The position numbers were made by a program, and so were the translations under genes. The notes beneath the pieces were generated by a model. It searched no databases. It saw only the letters and a program-made list of their open reading frames with translations, and was not told the DNA's origin. A DNA stretch of 64,000 nucleotides from Bifidobacterium lemurum. Its GTDB lineage: Bacteria; Actinomycetota; Actinomycetes; Actinomycetales; Bifidobacteriaceae. Position 1 is the stretch's first letter, and each line of letters opens with the position of its first letter. The stretch covers positions 2,790,001 to 2,854,000 of the forward strand of contig NZ_CP062948.1 of assembly GCF_014898175.1 (NCBI RefSeq). The letters are read 5' to 3'. Of the stretch, positions 1 through 7,768 are shown piece after piece.

Positions 1-168
1 AGGATTCAGCGTCTTCGGCAGAACGACGTTTCCTTCCCGCAGATGCCAACGCAGAATGATCTGCGTCGGAGTCTTACCGTACCGCTCACCCAATTCGGCG
101 AACACGGGTTCGCCCATCATGGCGGCGTCGTAATGCATGACACGCCACAGCTTATGCATCAGACACAT
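1..168 (-). pseudogene. 5'-truncated aldo/keto reductase remnant, running off the window edge
   Basis: Read on the minus strand, this stretch encodes PVFAELGERYGKTPTQIIL followed by RWHLREGNVVLPKTLNP. This matches the late barrel segment of AKR-family reductases (the region around 'QIILRWHLQ.G.VVIPKS'). The open frame starts after an in-frame TGA at 178-180, so the first two thirds of an AKR, with the catalytic Asp, Tyr and Lys, cannot be present: only 65 bp separate it from the LysR stop. The first residues (MCLMHKLWRVMHY) do not look like AKR. I read it as a 5'-truncated remnant whose 3' end lies beyond base 1. An intact AKR gene lies 1.1 kb away, but it belongs to a different AKR subgroup. 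Confidence 0.6.
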
Positions 169-233
169 AAGCACCTCTCACTGAATTAGCACATACAGCC
201 ACAGTCCCATCGTCGCACCGCAGCCCCACACGC

Positions 234-1118
234 TCACATCGCACGCAGTATGCGGCCTACGACGGCGACGAATCCCTTCACGCGATCATCCGGACGTTTG
301 GCATATAGCAGTCCGTAGGGAACGCGCAGGTTCCAGTGTACGGGAACGGTGACCAGCGAGGGGTGCACGCCCGACCAGGCGTCCAAGGTGAGCAGCAAGT
401 CGCCGCTTTGCTCGCATCGGTTGAAGGTGTCCATGTCGTAGAAGCGATGCGTGCACTCCACATCCAGTTCGGGATGGGCGTCGAGGAACGACTGGAACTC
501 GCCCGGCGACTCCTGTTCGGGAACCATCAGACGACGCCCGCGCAAATCGTCGACTTCCAAGCGCTCTTTCCCAGCCAACGAATCGTTCGGCGACATGGCG
601 ACGCATAGGTCGTACGCGCCCAGCGGCAGATAGTCGGCCATCTCATGCATGCGCGCGGAGTTGAAGGCGCCCACGAGCACGTCGATGTCCTCGCCAAGTC
701 GTTCCACGACGGACAGGATTCGCTCGCGATCGTCCGAGTAGGGCACGATGGCGAAGTTGTAGGCGGCCGGTTCTTCGGCCCGTTCGTTCCACAAGTCGAG
801 GAACGCCCGGCATGGGTTCAGGAACGATGATCCGATGCGGATCGTGTGGTCGGCGAGATTCTGCGCCGCCTTCGCCCGTTCGATGGCTCGCGCCGACTCG
901 CGGACCATGCGCTTGGCGTCCTTCAGTATCGACTCCCCCGCGGCGGTCAGGGACAATCCTCGGCTGGTGCGTTCGAACAGGCGCAATCCAAGCCGCTTCT
1001 CCAACGCGTTGATATGGTGCATCACGGAGGCCGGAGTGACGTACAACCGTTCGGACGCCTTGTTGAAGCTGCCGCAGTCGGCCACGACCACAAAAGTGTC
1101 CAGCAACGGATCATGCAT
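234..1118 (-). CDS. LysR-family transcriptional regulator
   Basis: This 294-residue protein has the usual LysR length. Residues 1-60 form the winged helix-turn-helix (SFNKASERLYVTPASVMHHI, then LEKRLGLRLFERT and the LTAAG turn). The rest is a periplasmic-binding-like effector domain. The ATG at 1118 is preceded by a strong GGGGAGGTG ribosome site, which fixes the start. It is divergent from the aldo/keto reductase at 1302, with about 180 bp between them. By LysR habit it probably controls that gene and itself; that is inference. The effector is not evident. Downstream on the same strand is only the AKR remnant, which may once have been a target. Confidence 0.85.
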   Translation of the reverse strand: MHDPLLDTFVVVADCGSFNKASERLYVTPASVMHHINALEKRLGLRLFERTSRGLSLTAAGESILKDAKRMVRESARAIERAKAAQNLADHTIRIGSSFLNPCRAFLDLWNERAEEPAAYNFAIVPYSDDRERILSVVERLGEDIDVLVGAFNSARMHEMADYLPLGAYDLCVAMSPNDSLAGKERLEVDDLRGRRLMVPEQESPGEFQSFLDAHPELDVECTHRFYDMDTFNRCEQSGDLLLTLDAWSGVHPSLVTVPVHWNLRVPYGLLYAKRPDDRVKGFVAVVGRILRAM

Positions 1119-1156
1119 GCCGCACCTCCCCTCAAGTATTGAGTTTCCTTAAACAC

Positions 1157-1186
1157 ACTATACGTATTTTGGTAATTCCCCATCAA
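1157..1186 (-). promoter_or_regulatory. Probable promoter of the LysR gene with an ATACGTAT palindrome
   Basis: On the minus strand a TTGATG (-35; 1186-1181) and a TATAGT (-10; 1162-1157) are 18 bp apart, upstream of the LysR start at 1118. The 8-bp palindrome ATACGTAT (1160-1167) overlaps the -10 and sits in a T-N11-A context typical of LysR boxes. It lies between the divergent LysR and reductase genes, so it could be a shared autoregulatory site. The binding role is inferred. Confidence 0.45.
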
Positions 1187-1301
1187 CCCATCCGCGCCTA
1201 CGATGACGAGCATAAGGGCCGCGACCGTGACACGACTTGACCAGTCTCGCATGTCTCACAAAACAGGCGGCCATCATCGCAGCCGACGAAAGGAGCGAAT
1301 A

Positions 1302-2276
1302 ATGCGCACACGCAAACTCAGGGGTCTGACCGTATCCGAAATCGGCATGGGATGCATGGGATTCTCCCACGGCTACGGCCGCATCCCCGACGAGGAATAC
1401 AGCATCCAAGCGATCCGCGCCGCCTACGAGCATGGGTGCACCTTCTACGACACCGCGGAGGTGTACAGCCCCAATCTGGAAGGCATCGGGCATAACGAAC
1501 GCATCGTCGGCAAGGCGCTGCAACCGATGCGGCGTGACGTCACGCTCGCGACGAAACTGTTCCTGCCGACCGACGAGGCGCGACGCGACGGCGTGTACGC
1601 CACGCTGCGGCATCATCTTGAGGGATCCATGCGACGGCTATGCACGGACTACATCGACCTGTACTATCTGCATCACCTCAATCCCGACGTTCCGGTCGAG
1701 CAGGTGGCCGAAGGCATGGGGCGGCTCATCGAGGAAGGTCTGATCCGCGCTTGGGGCCTGTCCAATGTCGGCGTGCGGGCCATCGCGAAAGCCCATGCGG
1801 CGACGCCGGTCTCCGCAGTGCAGAACATCTATTCGATGATGGAGCGAGATTGCGAGGAGAGCGTCATCCCTTACTGCATGGAGCATGGGATCGGGGTCGT
1901 GCCGTTCTCGCCGATCGCCAGCGGATTCCTGTCCGGCAAGATCACGCCGCGGACGCGGTTCGAACAGGTGGACGACGTGCGCAACGTCGTGCCGCAATTG
2001 TCGCGGGAGAACATCGCGGCGAACCAGCCTCTGGTCGAGATTCTGCGCGATTACGCGGCACGCAAGCACGCGACGCCCGCGCAGATCTCCCTGGCGTGGA
2101 TGCTGCACAAATATCCGAACGTCGTTCCCATTCCCGGCTCGAAGAACCAGTCGCGGATCCTCGAGAACCTCGATGCCGCGAACGTCGAACTGACGGCCGA
2201 CGAATTCGCCTCGCTGGAGCGGGCCCTCGATTCCTGCGCCATACACGGCTACCGCGGCTGCGTGGAGATCGAATAG
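1302..2276 (+). CDS. Aldo/keto reductase
   Basis: This is a 324-residue cytosolic NADPH-dependent (by family) reductase with a TIM-barrel fold. The catalytic tetrad is visible: Asp and Tyr in FYDTAEVYSP (about residue 50), Lys in LATKLF, and His in DLYYLHHLNP. Further family signatures are RAWGLSNVG, and PIPGSKNQSRILENLDAAN for the cofactor phosphate. It resembles the YakC/AKR13-like group. An upstream in-frame start at 1203 exists, but the ATG at 1302 has AGGAG nine bases before it and begins with the canonical MRTRKLRGLTVSEIGMG. It is divergent from a LysR gene that probably regulates it. Substrate unknown. A short inverted repeat (2276-2289) follows the stop. Confidence 0.88.
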   Translation: MRTRKLRGLTVSEIGMGCMGFSHGYGRIPDEEYSIQAIRAAYEHGCTFYDTAEVYSPNLEGIGHNERIVGKALQPMRRDVTLATKLFLPTDEARRDGVYATLRHHLEGSMRRLCTDYIDLYYLHHLNPDVPVEQVAEGMGRLIEEGLIRAWGLSNVGVRAIAKAHAATPVSAVQNIYSMMERDCEESVIPYCMEHGIGVVPFSPIASGFLSGKITPRTRFEQVDDVRNVVPQLSRENIAANQPLVEILRDYAARKHATPAQISLAWMLHKYPNVVPIPGSKNQSRILENLDAANVELTADEFASLERALDSCAIHGYRGCVEIE

Positions 2277-2404
2277 TCTTTCTAAAGACAGCGAGGAATA
2301 AAACCGGAACGAGCCGCCGCGATCACAGGAAAGATATGCGACATCAGATGAGTCAGCCGGAACGCGGTCGACAATTCATCGCACACAGCCACGTCTTCGG
2401 CTAT

Positions 2405-2592
2405 CTGCGTTAGCGGTAGTGGATTCGAGGCCCTGCGGACATCGTTCTGCGTTAGCGGTAGTGCCCGTAGACGCATAGACCGTATATGATCCGCAGCATT
2501 CCAACGAACATACTTGGCCTATAGGATTGAGGACACTACCGCTAACGCAGAACGATGTCTGTAAAGGCCCGAACCCACTACCCGTAACGTAG
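2405..2592. repeat. 188-bp near-palindrome built from four copies of a 17-bp motif
   Basis: Two 59-bp arms (2405-2463 and 2534-2592) are inverted copies with no gaps and about ten mismatches; the inner 26 bp of each arm (2438-2463, 2534-2559) match perfectly. They flank a 70-bp unpaired, less GC-rich centre. Each arm carries two copies of CTGCGTTAGCGGTAGTG 42 bp apart (2405-2421 and 2447-2463; reverse copies 2534-2550 and, degenerate, 2576-2592). It sits in the 2277-2797 gene-free stretch. It has no ORF of substance and no T-tract. It could be a MITE-like element, a cluster of operators, or a structured RNA. None of these is proven. Confidence 0.8.
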
Positions 2593-2660
2593 ATTGATTC
2601 CGGTCGCACAGATATCGCACAACCGTCGGGACAATTCCAGCATCTTGACGCTATTGGTAA
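2578..2660 (-). pseudogene. Remnant of the 3' end of a TetR-family gene
   Basis: On the minus strand this encodes VKMLELSRRLCDICATGINL followed by a few residues and a stop. It lines up without gaps with the C-terminus of the intact TetR protein 200 bp away (VDMSELSRQLRDIYMAGIKL then YQ). The nucleotide match is also clear (TTGATTCCGG, AGATATCGC, GGGACA blocks). Only about 25 codons remain recognisable. The stop is formed inside the right arm of the adjacent palindrome. It is a decayed duplicate of a neighbouring gene end. Confidence 0.6.
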
Positions 2661-2678
2661 CGGCCAACCGCGTGTCCA

Positions 2679-2742
2679 TCATGTCGGCACCCGGTATCGG
2701 GCGTCGACGTCGAAGCAGGTCTTGTAGACCATCAGCATATGT
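2679..2742 (-). pseudogene. Remnant of the 3' end of a FetB-like permease gene
   Basis: The minus strand reads MLMVYKTCFDVDARYRVPT then TGA. The intact permease ending at 5264 closes with MLMVYKTCFTADDQYRPIS. The DNA is almost identical over GAAGCAGGTCTTGTAGACCA and its flanks. So the last 20 codons of a second permease copy survive here, directly upstream of the TetR remnant in minus-strand order. Together they suggest an old rearrangement or replacement at this locus. Bases 2743-2797 show nothing I can identify. Confidence 0.65.
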
Positions 2743-2797
2743 TTTTAAGTACAAGAATCAATATCTTGGGACTATATGCCGGAGACACCGCCATCGG

Positions 2798-3388
2798 CTA
2801 TTGGTAGAGCTTGATTCCGGCCATGTAGATATCGCGCAGCTGCCGGGACAGCTCCGACATGTCGACGTCCAACTCCCCCATCAGATACCTGCGGTACATG
2901 CCGACCGCGCCTTCCGCGAGGAAACAGAGGAAGCGCCGCGTCCCTTCGATATCCGCCACCAGCGTCTCATCGACGTTGACCATCGTGCGGGCCACGAATT
3001 CGTTCTTCAACTTGTCCAGAAACGCCGAGGAGTCCGATTGCGCGATCAACACGGTGTTGACGGCACGGTTCGTTTCGATGAATTCGCCGATTCTGTTCAG
3101 CAATGGCAAGGGATCGTCGAACTGCTCCTCCTCCATCGCCTCATCCAGGTACGCCCGCAGGCGAAGCAGAAAATCGTCCTGTATCTCCTCCGTGAGCTCG
3201 TCGATGTCGTGGTAGTGCGCGTAGAACGTGTTCCGGCTCAAATCGGCCCGTTCGGCGATGTCCACAACCGTGACCGACGCCCGATCACGCGTCTCCAACA
3301 GTTCGACGTACGCCCGGCGGATCATACGTCGAGACCGCTCCGCATTACGGTATTGCCGTTTGACATTCCTGACAGATTCCTTACACAT
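2798..3388 (-). CDS. TetR-family transcriptional regulator
   Basis: This 196-residue repressor-type protein has an N-terminal TetR helix-turn-helix (VTVVDIAERADLSRNTFYAHY, about residues 38-60). Its all-helical C-terminal ligand/dimer domain is of the kind seen in DhaS-like TetR regulators. The ATG at 3388 has no ribosome site, but a -10 hexamer ends exactly 7 nt before it, so leaderless translation is likely; an in-frame TTG at 3394 is less likely. It is divergent from the oleate hydratase and probably controls it, perhaps in response to unsaturated fatty acids; this is inference from position. A decayed copy of its own 3' end lies just downstream. Confidence 0.82.
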   Translation of the reverse strand: MCKESVRNVKRQYRNAERSRRMIRRAYVELLETRDRASVTVVDIAERADLSRNTFYAHYHDIDELTEEIQDDFLLRLRAYLDEAMEEEQFDDPLPLLNRIGEFIETNRAVNTVLIAQSDSSAFLDKLKNEFVARTMVNVDETLVADIEGTRRFLCFLAEGAVGMYRRYLMGELDVDMSELSRQLRDIYMAGIKLYQ

Positions 3389-3401
3389 GCACAAAATCTT
3401 A
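3389..3401 (-). promoter_or_regulatory. Leaderless -10 element of the TetR gene
   Basis: On the minus strand TAAGAT (3401-3396) is followed by 7 nt and then the ATG at 3388, with no Shine-Dalgarno sequence. This is the spacing expected if transcription starts at the A of the ATG. The intergenic region to ohyA also holds a small dyad, GGGAA-N7-TTCCC (3452-3468), that could be an operator. Confidence 0.45.
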
Positions 3402-3489
3402 CACGACGCTCAATAATGCATATGGCGATGGGATTCGCCCTTGCGTAGAACGGGAAGCACCAGTTCCCCGACAATCAAAGGAGCCCATC

Positions 3490-5241
3490 ATGAAATGGTT
3501 CGACACCCACCACGCCACCCGACCCCAAGGCATCGAACGCAAGCACGCGCATATCGTCGGCGGAGGCATCGCCGGCATGGCCGCGGCCGCGTTCCTCATC
3601 GACGACGGATATATGGACGGACGCAACATCACCATCTACGAGAATCTGCCCACCGTGGGCGGATCGATGGACGGCGCCCGCAACGAGCATGGCTATCTGT
3701 GCCGCGGCGAACGCGAGCTGGAACCCCATATGGAATGCCTGTGGTATCTGTTCTCCAAAATCCCCTCCATAGACTCCCCCGGCATGACGGTGCTCGACGA
3801 AACCGTGGCCGCGCAACGCGACGACCAGATCTACGCGCACTCCCGCGTGCTGCACAGGCAAGGCGAAGTGTACGAGGGCATCCACGATTTCACCATGTCC
3901 AAAAGGCTCACGGACAAGATGATCGAGATGGCCACCACGCCGGAGGAACGTTTCGAGGATATGACCATCGACGAGTTCTTCGGCGACACGGCGGACGAGC
4001 TGTACCAGTCGAGCATGTGGATCTGCTTCCATTCCATGCTCGCGTTCAAGCACTACCACAGCATGATCGAATTCAAACGCTATGTGGTGCGCTTCATGAT
4101 GTACCAGCCGGGCGCGGATCGGCTGGTGGGCATCACCCACACCAAATACAACGAGTACGATTCGATGATCAAACCGCTGCATGCCTGGCTGCGCGAACGC
4201 GGCGTGACGTTCCGCACCGGATGCACGGTGACGGATGCGGATCTCAACGCCGACCATTCACGCATCATCGCATTGCGCGTGCGGGACGAGCGTGGCGAAG
4301 ATACCGTCTCCATCGACGACGACGGGCTGGTGATCATCACGAACGGTTCGATGACCACCAACAGCGCGTTCGGCGACAACACGCATGCCACCGAAACGAA
4401 CCGCGGCACCGAGGATATGGGCGCGTTCACGTTGTGGAAGCGTCTCGCCGCGAAGGATGCCAACCGTTTCGGACATCCCGAGAAGTTCTGCTCCGACATC
4501 GACAAAACGAAGTGGGTCAGCGTCTTCCCCACCGTCACAGGCTATCCGGAATTCTTCAGGCGAGTGTACGAGCGTTACGGCTACGCTCCGAACACCACCA
4601 CCGGCGCCATCACCGTCAAGGATTCCAGTTGGGACATCTCCATGGTGTTCTATCCCAAGTATTTCCCGCAGCAGGCCGATGACGAGCAGGTGTTCTGGTT
4701 CGACGCGCTATACGGCGAGAACGAAGGCGACTACATCAGGAAACCGGCCGACCAATGCACCGGCGAGGAGCTGCTGACCGAGCTGCTCTATCATCTCGGC
4801 ATGCTTGACATGAAGGACGAACTGCTCGCCCACACCTATATCTCGACCTGCATGATGCCGTACATCACCTCCCAGTTCATGCCGCGCACCATCAACGACC
4901 GTCCGCGCGTCATTCCCGAGGGATCCGCCAACTACGCCTTCATCGGCCAGTTCTGCGAATTGCCCGGCGATGTGGTGTTCACCGTGGAGACCTCGATCCG
5001 CACCGCGATGATGGCGGCCTATGGGTTGCTGGATCTCGACAAACCGGTGGTGCCGCTCTACGAGGCGCAATACGATATTCGCGTGCTGTCGATGTGCTTG
5101 AGGAAAATGCTCGGCAAAGACGCCATCGATACGGAGGATCTGCCGAAGATCAATCCGCTCAGGATGCGCGAGGAGAGCCGCAAGCTCGTCGACGCGTTCA
5201 ACGCGATCCCCGAACTCGACGTCATGGCGCACACCTACTGA
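3490..5241 (+). CDS. ohyA: Oleate hydratase (MCRA family)
   Basis: This is a 583-residue FAD-dependent fatty-acid hydratase (EC 4.2.1.53) that adds water to the cis-9 double bond of oleic or linoleic acid to give 10-hydroxy acids, generally a detoxification of free unsaturated fatty acids. Seen: the dinucleotide fold HIVGGGIAGMAAAAFLI (residues 20-36), the family block YENLPTVGGSMDGA, then RGERELEPHMECLWYLFSKI, and a full-length C-terminal part matching streptococcal and bifidobacterial 'myosin-cross-reactive antigens'. AAAGGAG at 3477 supports the ATG at 3490. It is divergent from the TetR gene and convergent with the permease gene at 5264. The stop lies in a 12-bp direct repeat shared with that gene's end. 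Confidence 0.92.
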   Translation: MKWFDTHHATRPQGIERKHAHIVGGGIAGMAAAAFLIDDGYMDGRNITIYENLPTVGGSMDGARNEHGYLCRGERELEPHMECLWYLFSKIPSIDSPGMTVLDETVAAQRDDQIYAHSRVLHRQGEVYEGIHDFTMSKRLTDKMIEMATTPEERFEDMTIDEFFGDTADELYQSSMWICFHSMLAFKHYHSMIEFKRYVVRFMMYQPGADRLVGITHTKYNEYDSMIKPLHAWLRERGVTFRTGCTVTDADLNADHSRIIALRVRDERGEDTVSIDDDGLVIITNGSMTTNSAFGDNTHATETNRGTEDMGAFTLWKRLAAKDANRFGHPEKFCSDIDKTKWVSVFPTVTGYPEFFRRVYERYGYAPNTTTGAITVKDSSWDISMVFYPKYFPQQADDEQVFWFDALYGENEGDYIRKPADQCTGEELLTELLYHLGMLDMKDELLAHTYISTCMMPYITSQFMPRTINDRPRVIPEGSANYAFIGQFCELPGDVVFTVETSIRTAMMAAYGLLDLDKPVVPLYEAQYDIRVLSMCLRKMLGKDAIDTEDLPKINPLRMREESRKLVDAFNAIPELDVMAHTY

Positions 5242-5278
5242 TATCGGCCGCATGCGCGCGGCATCATGATATCGGCCG
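5239..5278. repeat. 12-bp direct repeat at two convergent gene ends
   Basis: TGATATCGGCCG occurs at 5239-5250, where its TGA is the ohyA stop codon, and again at 5267-5278, inside the last codons of the convergent permease gene. The intervening GCATGCGCGCGGCA is GC-rich and partly self-complementary. It may mark a junction or slippage, or help termination; no clear T-tract is present. Confidence 0.6.
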
Positions 5279-6049
5279 GTATTGGTCGTCGGCGGTGAAG
5301 CAGGTTTTGTAGACCATCAGCATGATGAGGCTGTCGGCGAGCAGGGTCAGCGCGGCGATGGCGGCGAGGATCACGAACTGGTATTTCGCGGCGTCGAGCG
5401 GGTCGCCGCCGGCGATGACCTGACCGGCCATCATGCCGGGAATCGTCACGATGCCGCTGGATGCCAGCGATGCGGTGGTCGGCAGCAGGCCGAGCCGAAT
5501 CGATGAGACCACCGACGGCTGCGCCGCCTCCCACTTGCTCGCCCCGAGCGCCAGCAGCGTGTCGATTTCGTCGCGCCGTTCCCCCATGCTTTCGTAGAAC
5601 CGGCTCAATCCCACCGCCAGAGCGCTCACCGTATTGCCCAACAGCATGCCGGTGAGCGGCACCACCAATTGCGGCGCGTACCACGGTTGCGGACGGACGA
5701 TAAGTTCCGCCACCAAGGCGATCATCATCGTCATCGTGACCACCAGGCTGAGCAGCACCGGACCCGCGAGTCCCTTCGGCACGCCTTTGGCGCGCGAAAG
5801 CGTGATCTGCACGCCGGCGACCAGCATCACGGCGATCAGGGCGAACACCAGCCACGGATTGTTCGCCCTGATCACGAAGCCCATGACGAAACCCATCGCG
5901 CACAGCTGCAGTAGAGCCCTGCAGGCCGACCACAGCAGCGTGCGCCCCACGCCCATGCGCATGATGCCCGACACGGCCGCGGCGGCGACCACCATAAGCA
6001 TCGCCACCAGCAGACCCCAGATATCGATGGAATAGGTCGCGCTTCCCAT
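5264..6049 (-). CDS. fetB: FetB-like ABC transporter permease (UPF0014 family)
   Basis: This 261-residue integral membrane protein has about seven hydrophobic segments. Family marks are the conserved RALLQLCAMGFVMGFVI block near residue 45, LTGMLLGNTVSALAVGLSRF, and SVVSSIRLGLLPTTASLASSG followed by IVTIPGMMAGQVIAGGDPL. In Escherichia coli the FetAB pair exports iron and helps survive peroxide; a metal substrate is likely here but unproven. The ATG overlaps the ATPase stop (TGATG), so the two are translationally coupled. A decayed copy of its last 20 codons lies at 2679-2742. Confidence 0.8.
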   Translation of the reverse strand: MGSATYSIDIWGLLVAMLMVVAAAAVSGIMRMGVGRTLLWSACRALLQLCAMGFVMGFVIRANNPWLVFALIAVMLVAGVQITLSRAKGVPKGLAGPVLLSLVVTMTMMIALVAELIVRPQPWYAPQLVVPLTGMLLGNTVSALAVGLSRFYESMGERRDEIDTLLALGASKWEAAQPSVVSSIRLGLLPTTASLASSGIVTIPGMMAGQVIAGGDPLDAAKYQFVILAAIAALTLLADSLIMLMVYKTCFTADDQYRPIS

Positions 6050-6912
6050 CAGAGCACCTCCCCCGTCATCGCATCGCGTGCGACGCCCGCACCGACCGCA
6101 CCGCCAGTCACACCATCGGCAACACCATCGGCGACGCCACCGCCCATATCGGAGGCACCGGCCAAGCCGGTCACATCGGACAACACGCCATCCGCCAGTC
6201 TGAGGATGCGCGACGCGCGCCCATCCGGCGGACGGTGGCGGATGCGCACCACCGTCATGCCGTGTCCGGCCGCTTCGGCCAACACATCGGCCACCAACCG
6301 CGCGTTGTCGTCGTCCAACCCAGCGTCGACCTCGTCGGCGAGCAGCACCGTCGGACGGGTGAGCAATGTGCGCGCCAGACTGACGCGGGCCGCCTGTCCG
6401 CCGGACAGATCATGCACGGGCCGGGAAAGGTCGACATCCGAGCATCCGACGGCATCCAACAGCCCGCGAATCCGCCCGTCCGGCAGAAGCGCGCCCGCAT
6501 CCGGACCCGCATGCGAACCCCGCTTCCCGAACCGGGCTTTCACGGAAGATTCCGCTTCCTTACGCACCGCCAACGTCCATGGCAGACGGATCGCCTCGCC
6601 CACGCTGTCACCGATCAGCGTCGGCTTCTGCGGCAGATAGGCCACACGGCGACGCCACTGCTGCGGCGCGAACTCCGCCGCCGGCCGACCCTCAAACGTC
6701 AGCTCTCCGGCCGCATGCGGATTCAATCGGGCCAGAGCGGTCAGCAGACTGCTTTTGCCGGAGCCGGACGGACCGACCAGATCGACGATCTCACCCCGGC
6801 CAAGCGATATCGAAAGTCCCTGGAACACGGCCGTCACGCCATGCTCGCCTGGCATCGCGCATGACATATTCCGCGCGCGCAGCACCTCTTGCGCCTCTTG
6901 CACCTCTTGCAT
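6049..6912 (-). CDS. fetA: FetA-like ABC transporter ATPase
   Basis: This is the 287-residue nucleotide-binding partner of the permease. Seen: Walker A GPSGSGKSS, the Q-loop in VAYLPQKPTLIGD, signature LSGGQAARVSLARTLL, Walker B VLLADEVDAGLD and a switch His in VVRIRHRPPDG. The C-terminal tail after residue 245 is a Gly/Ala/Val-rich low-complexity stretch, unusual for the family. The frame is open up to 7011, but that start would sit 15 bp from the divergent regulator gene. The ATG at 6912 has a TATGGT hexamer 6 nt upstream and no ribosome site, suggesting a leaderless start. It is probably co-regulated with the divergent two-component system. Confidence 0.78.
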   Translation of the reverse strand: MQEVQEAQEVLRARNMSCAMPGEHGVTAVFQGLSISLGRGEIVDLVGPSGSGKSSLLTALARLNPHAAGELTFEGRPAAEFAPQQWRRRVAYLPQKPTLIGDSVGEAIRLPWTLAVRKEAESSVKARFGKRGSHAGPDAGALLPDGRIRGLLDAVGCSDVDLSRPVHDLSGGQAARVSLARTLLTRPTVLLADEVDAGLDDDNARLVADVLAEAAGHGMTVVRIRHRPPDGRASRILRLADGVLSDVTGLAGASDMGGGVADGVADGVTGGAVGAGVARDAMTGEVL

Positions 6913-6959
6913 AGGCACACCATACCGCCGCACGGCATGGCACGGCGTCTCCCCCGCGT

Positions 6960-6979
6960 TTCTTAGCGTATTCTTAGCG
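6960..6979. promoter_or_regulatory. 11-bp-spaced direct repeat, candidate OmpR-type response-regulator site
   Basis: TTCTTAGCG occurs twice, at 6960-6968 and 6971-6979, one helical turn apart, between the divergent fetA-like gene and the response regulator gene. Tandem half-sites with 11-bp period are the usual target of OmpR/PhoB regulators. The same core (TCTKAGYG) recurs with the same spacing upstream of the DedA gene. Direct binding by the adjacent regulator is inferred. Confidence 0.55.
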
Positions 6980-7026
6980 ACAATTCCTTTGGATGGTGCC
7001 AAACGCACCATGATGACAGGAGAGGC

Positions 7027-7752
7027 ATGACGAACGAAACCGAAATCCCGACAAGCGCCTTGGCGCTCAGCGACCCATCGCGGCTGCTGCTGCCCGCGGT
7101 GCTGCTCGTCGAAGACGACGAACGTCTCGGCGCCATGACCCAGGAGATGCTCTCGGAGGATTTTCAGGTGTCATGGGCCCGAACCGGCGCCGAGGCGCGG
7201 GCGCTCCTGTCCGGCGCGCATTATGATGCACTGGTCGTCGACCGCAGACTGCCCGACGTGGACGGTTTGAGGATCGTCCGCGATCTGCGTGCGGCGGGCA
7301 TGACGACGCCGGCGCTGATGCTCACCGCGCTCGCCGAAGTCGATGACATCGTCGCCGGGCTTGATGGCGGTGCCAACGATTATCTGACCAAACCGTTCCA
7401 TTTCGCCGAGCTTCAGGCGCGCCTGCATGCGATGCTGCGTGGGTTCGCGGCGCGGACCGCCACCATCGCCATCGGCGATTGGATGCTCGACACCGTTTCG
7501 TCGCGCATCGAGGATCCCGATGGGCATGGGCTTACGCTGACGCGGGCGCAGGCCGCGCTGCTCGCCACACTCGCCGCCTCGCCCGCCCACGTGTTCTCCC
7601 GCGAGGAACTGTTGCGCGAGGTGTTCGACGACGCCAGCGAGCCGAACACCGTGGATGTGTACGTCTCCTACATTCGCGGCAAAACCACGCGTTCGATCAT
7701 CGAAACCGTGCGCGGGCGCGGCTACCGTATCGGCTCGCCCGAAGCCGATTGA
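7027..7752 (+). CDS. OmpR/PhoB-family response regulator
   Basis: This 241-residue protein has a receiver domain (residues 18-135). The acidic pair is in LLVEDDERLG, the phospho-accepting Asp in YDALVVDRRLPDVDGL, a Thr/Ala switch in MLTALAEV and Lys in NDYLTKPFHF. It is followed by a winged-helix domain ending IRGKTTRSIIETVRGRGYRI. AGGAG at 7019 supports the ATG at 7027. The sensor kinase gene begins 16 bp downstream, so they form an operon. The signal is unknown. Neighbours (a FetAB-like exporter upstream, DedA downstream) point to metal, oxidative or envelope stress. Confidence 0.92.
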   Translation: MTNETEIPTSALALSDPSRLLLPAVLLVEDDERLGAMTQEMLSEDFQVSWARTGAEARALLSGAHYDALVVDRRLPDVDGLRIVRDLRAAGMTTPALMLTALAEVDDIVAGLDGGANDYLTKPFHFAELQARLHAMLRGFAARTATIAIGDWMLDTVSSRIEDPDGHGLTLTRAQAALLATLAASPAHVFSREELLREVFDDASEPNTVDVYVSYIRGKTTRSIIETVRGRGYRIGSPEAD

Positions 7753-7768
7753 CATCAAGGGAGGTCCC

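Noticed and set aside
2640..3448. Long plus-strand open frame opposite the TetR gene (2594-3448)
   Set aside because: It is a shadow of the minus-strand TetR gene; its translation is His/Arg/Val-rich without motifs.
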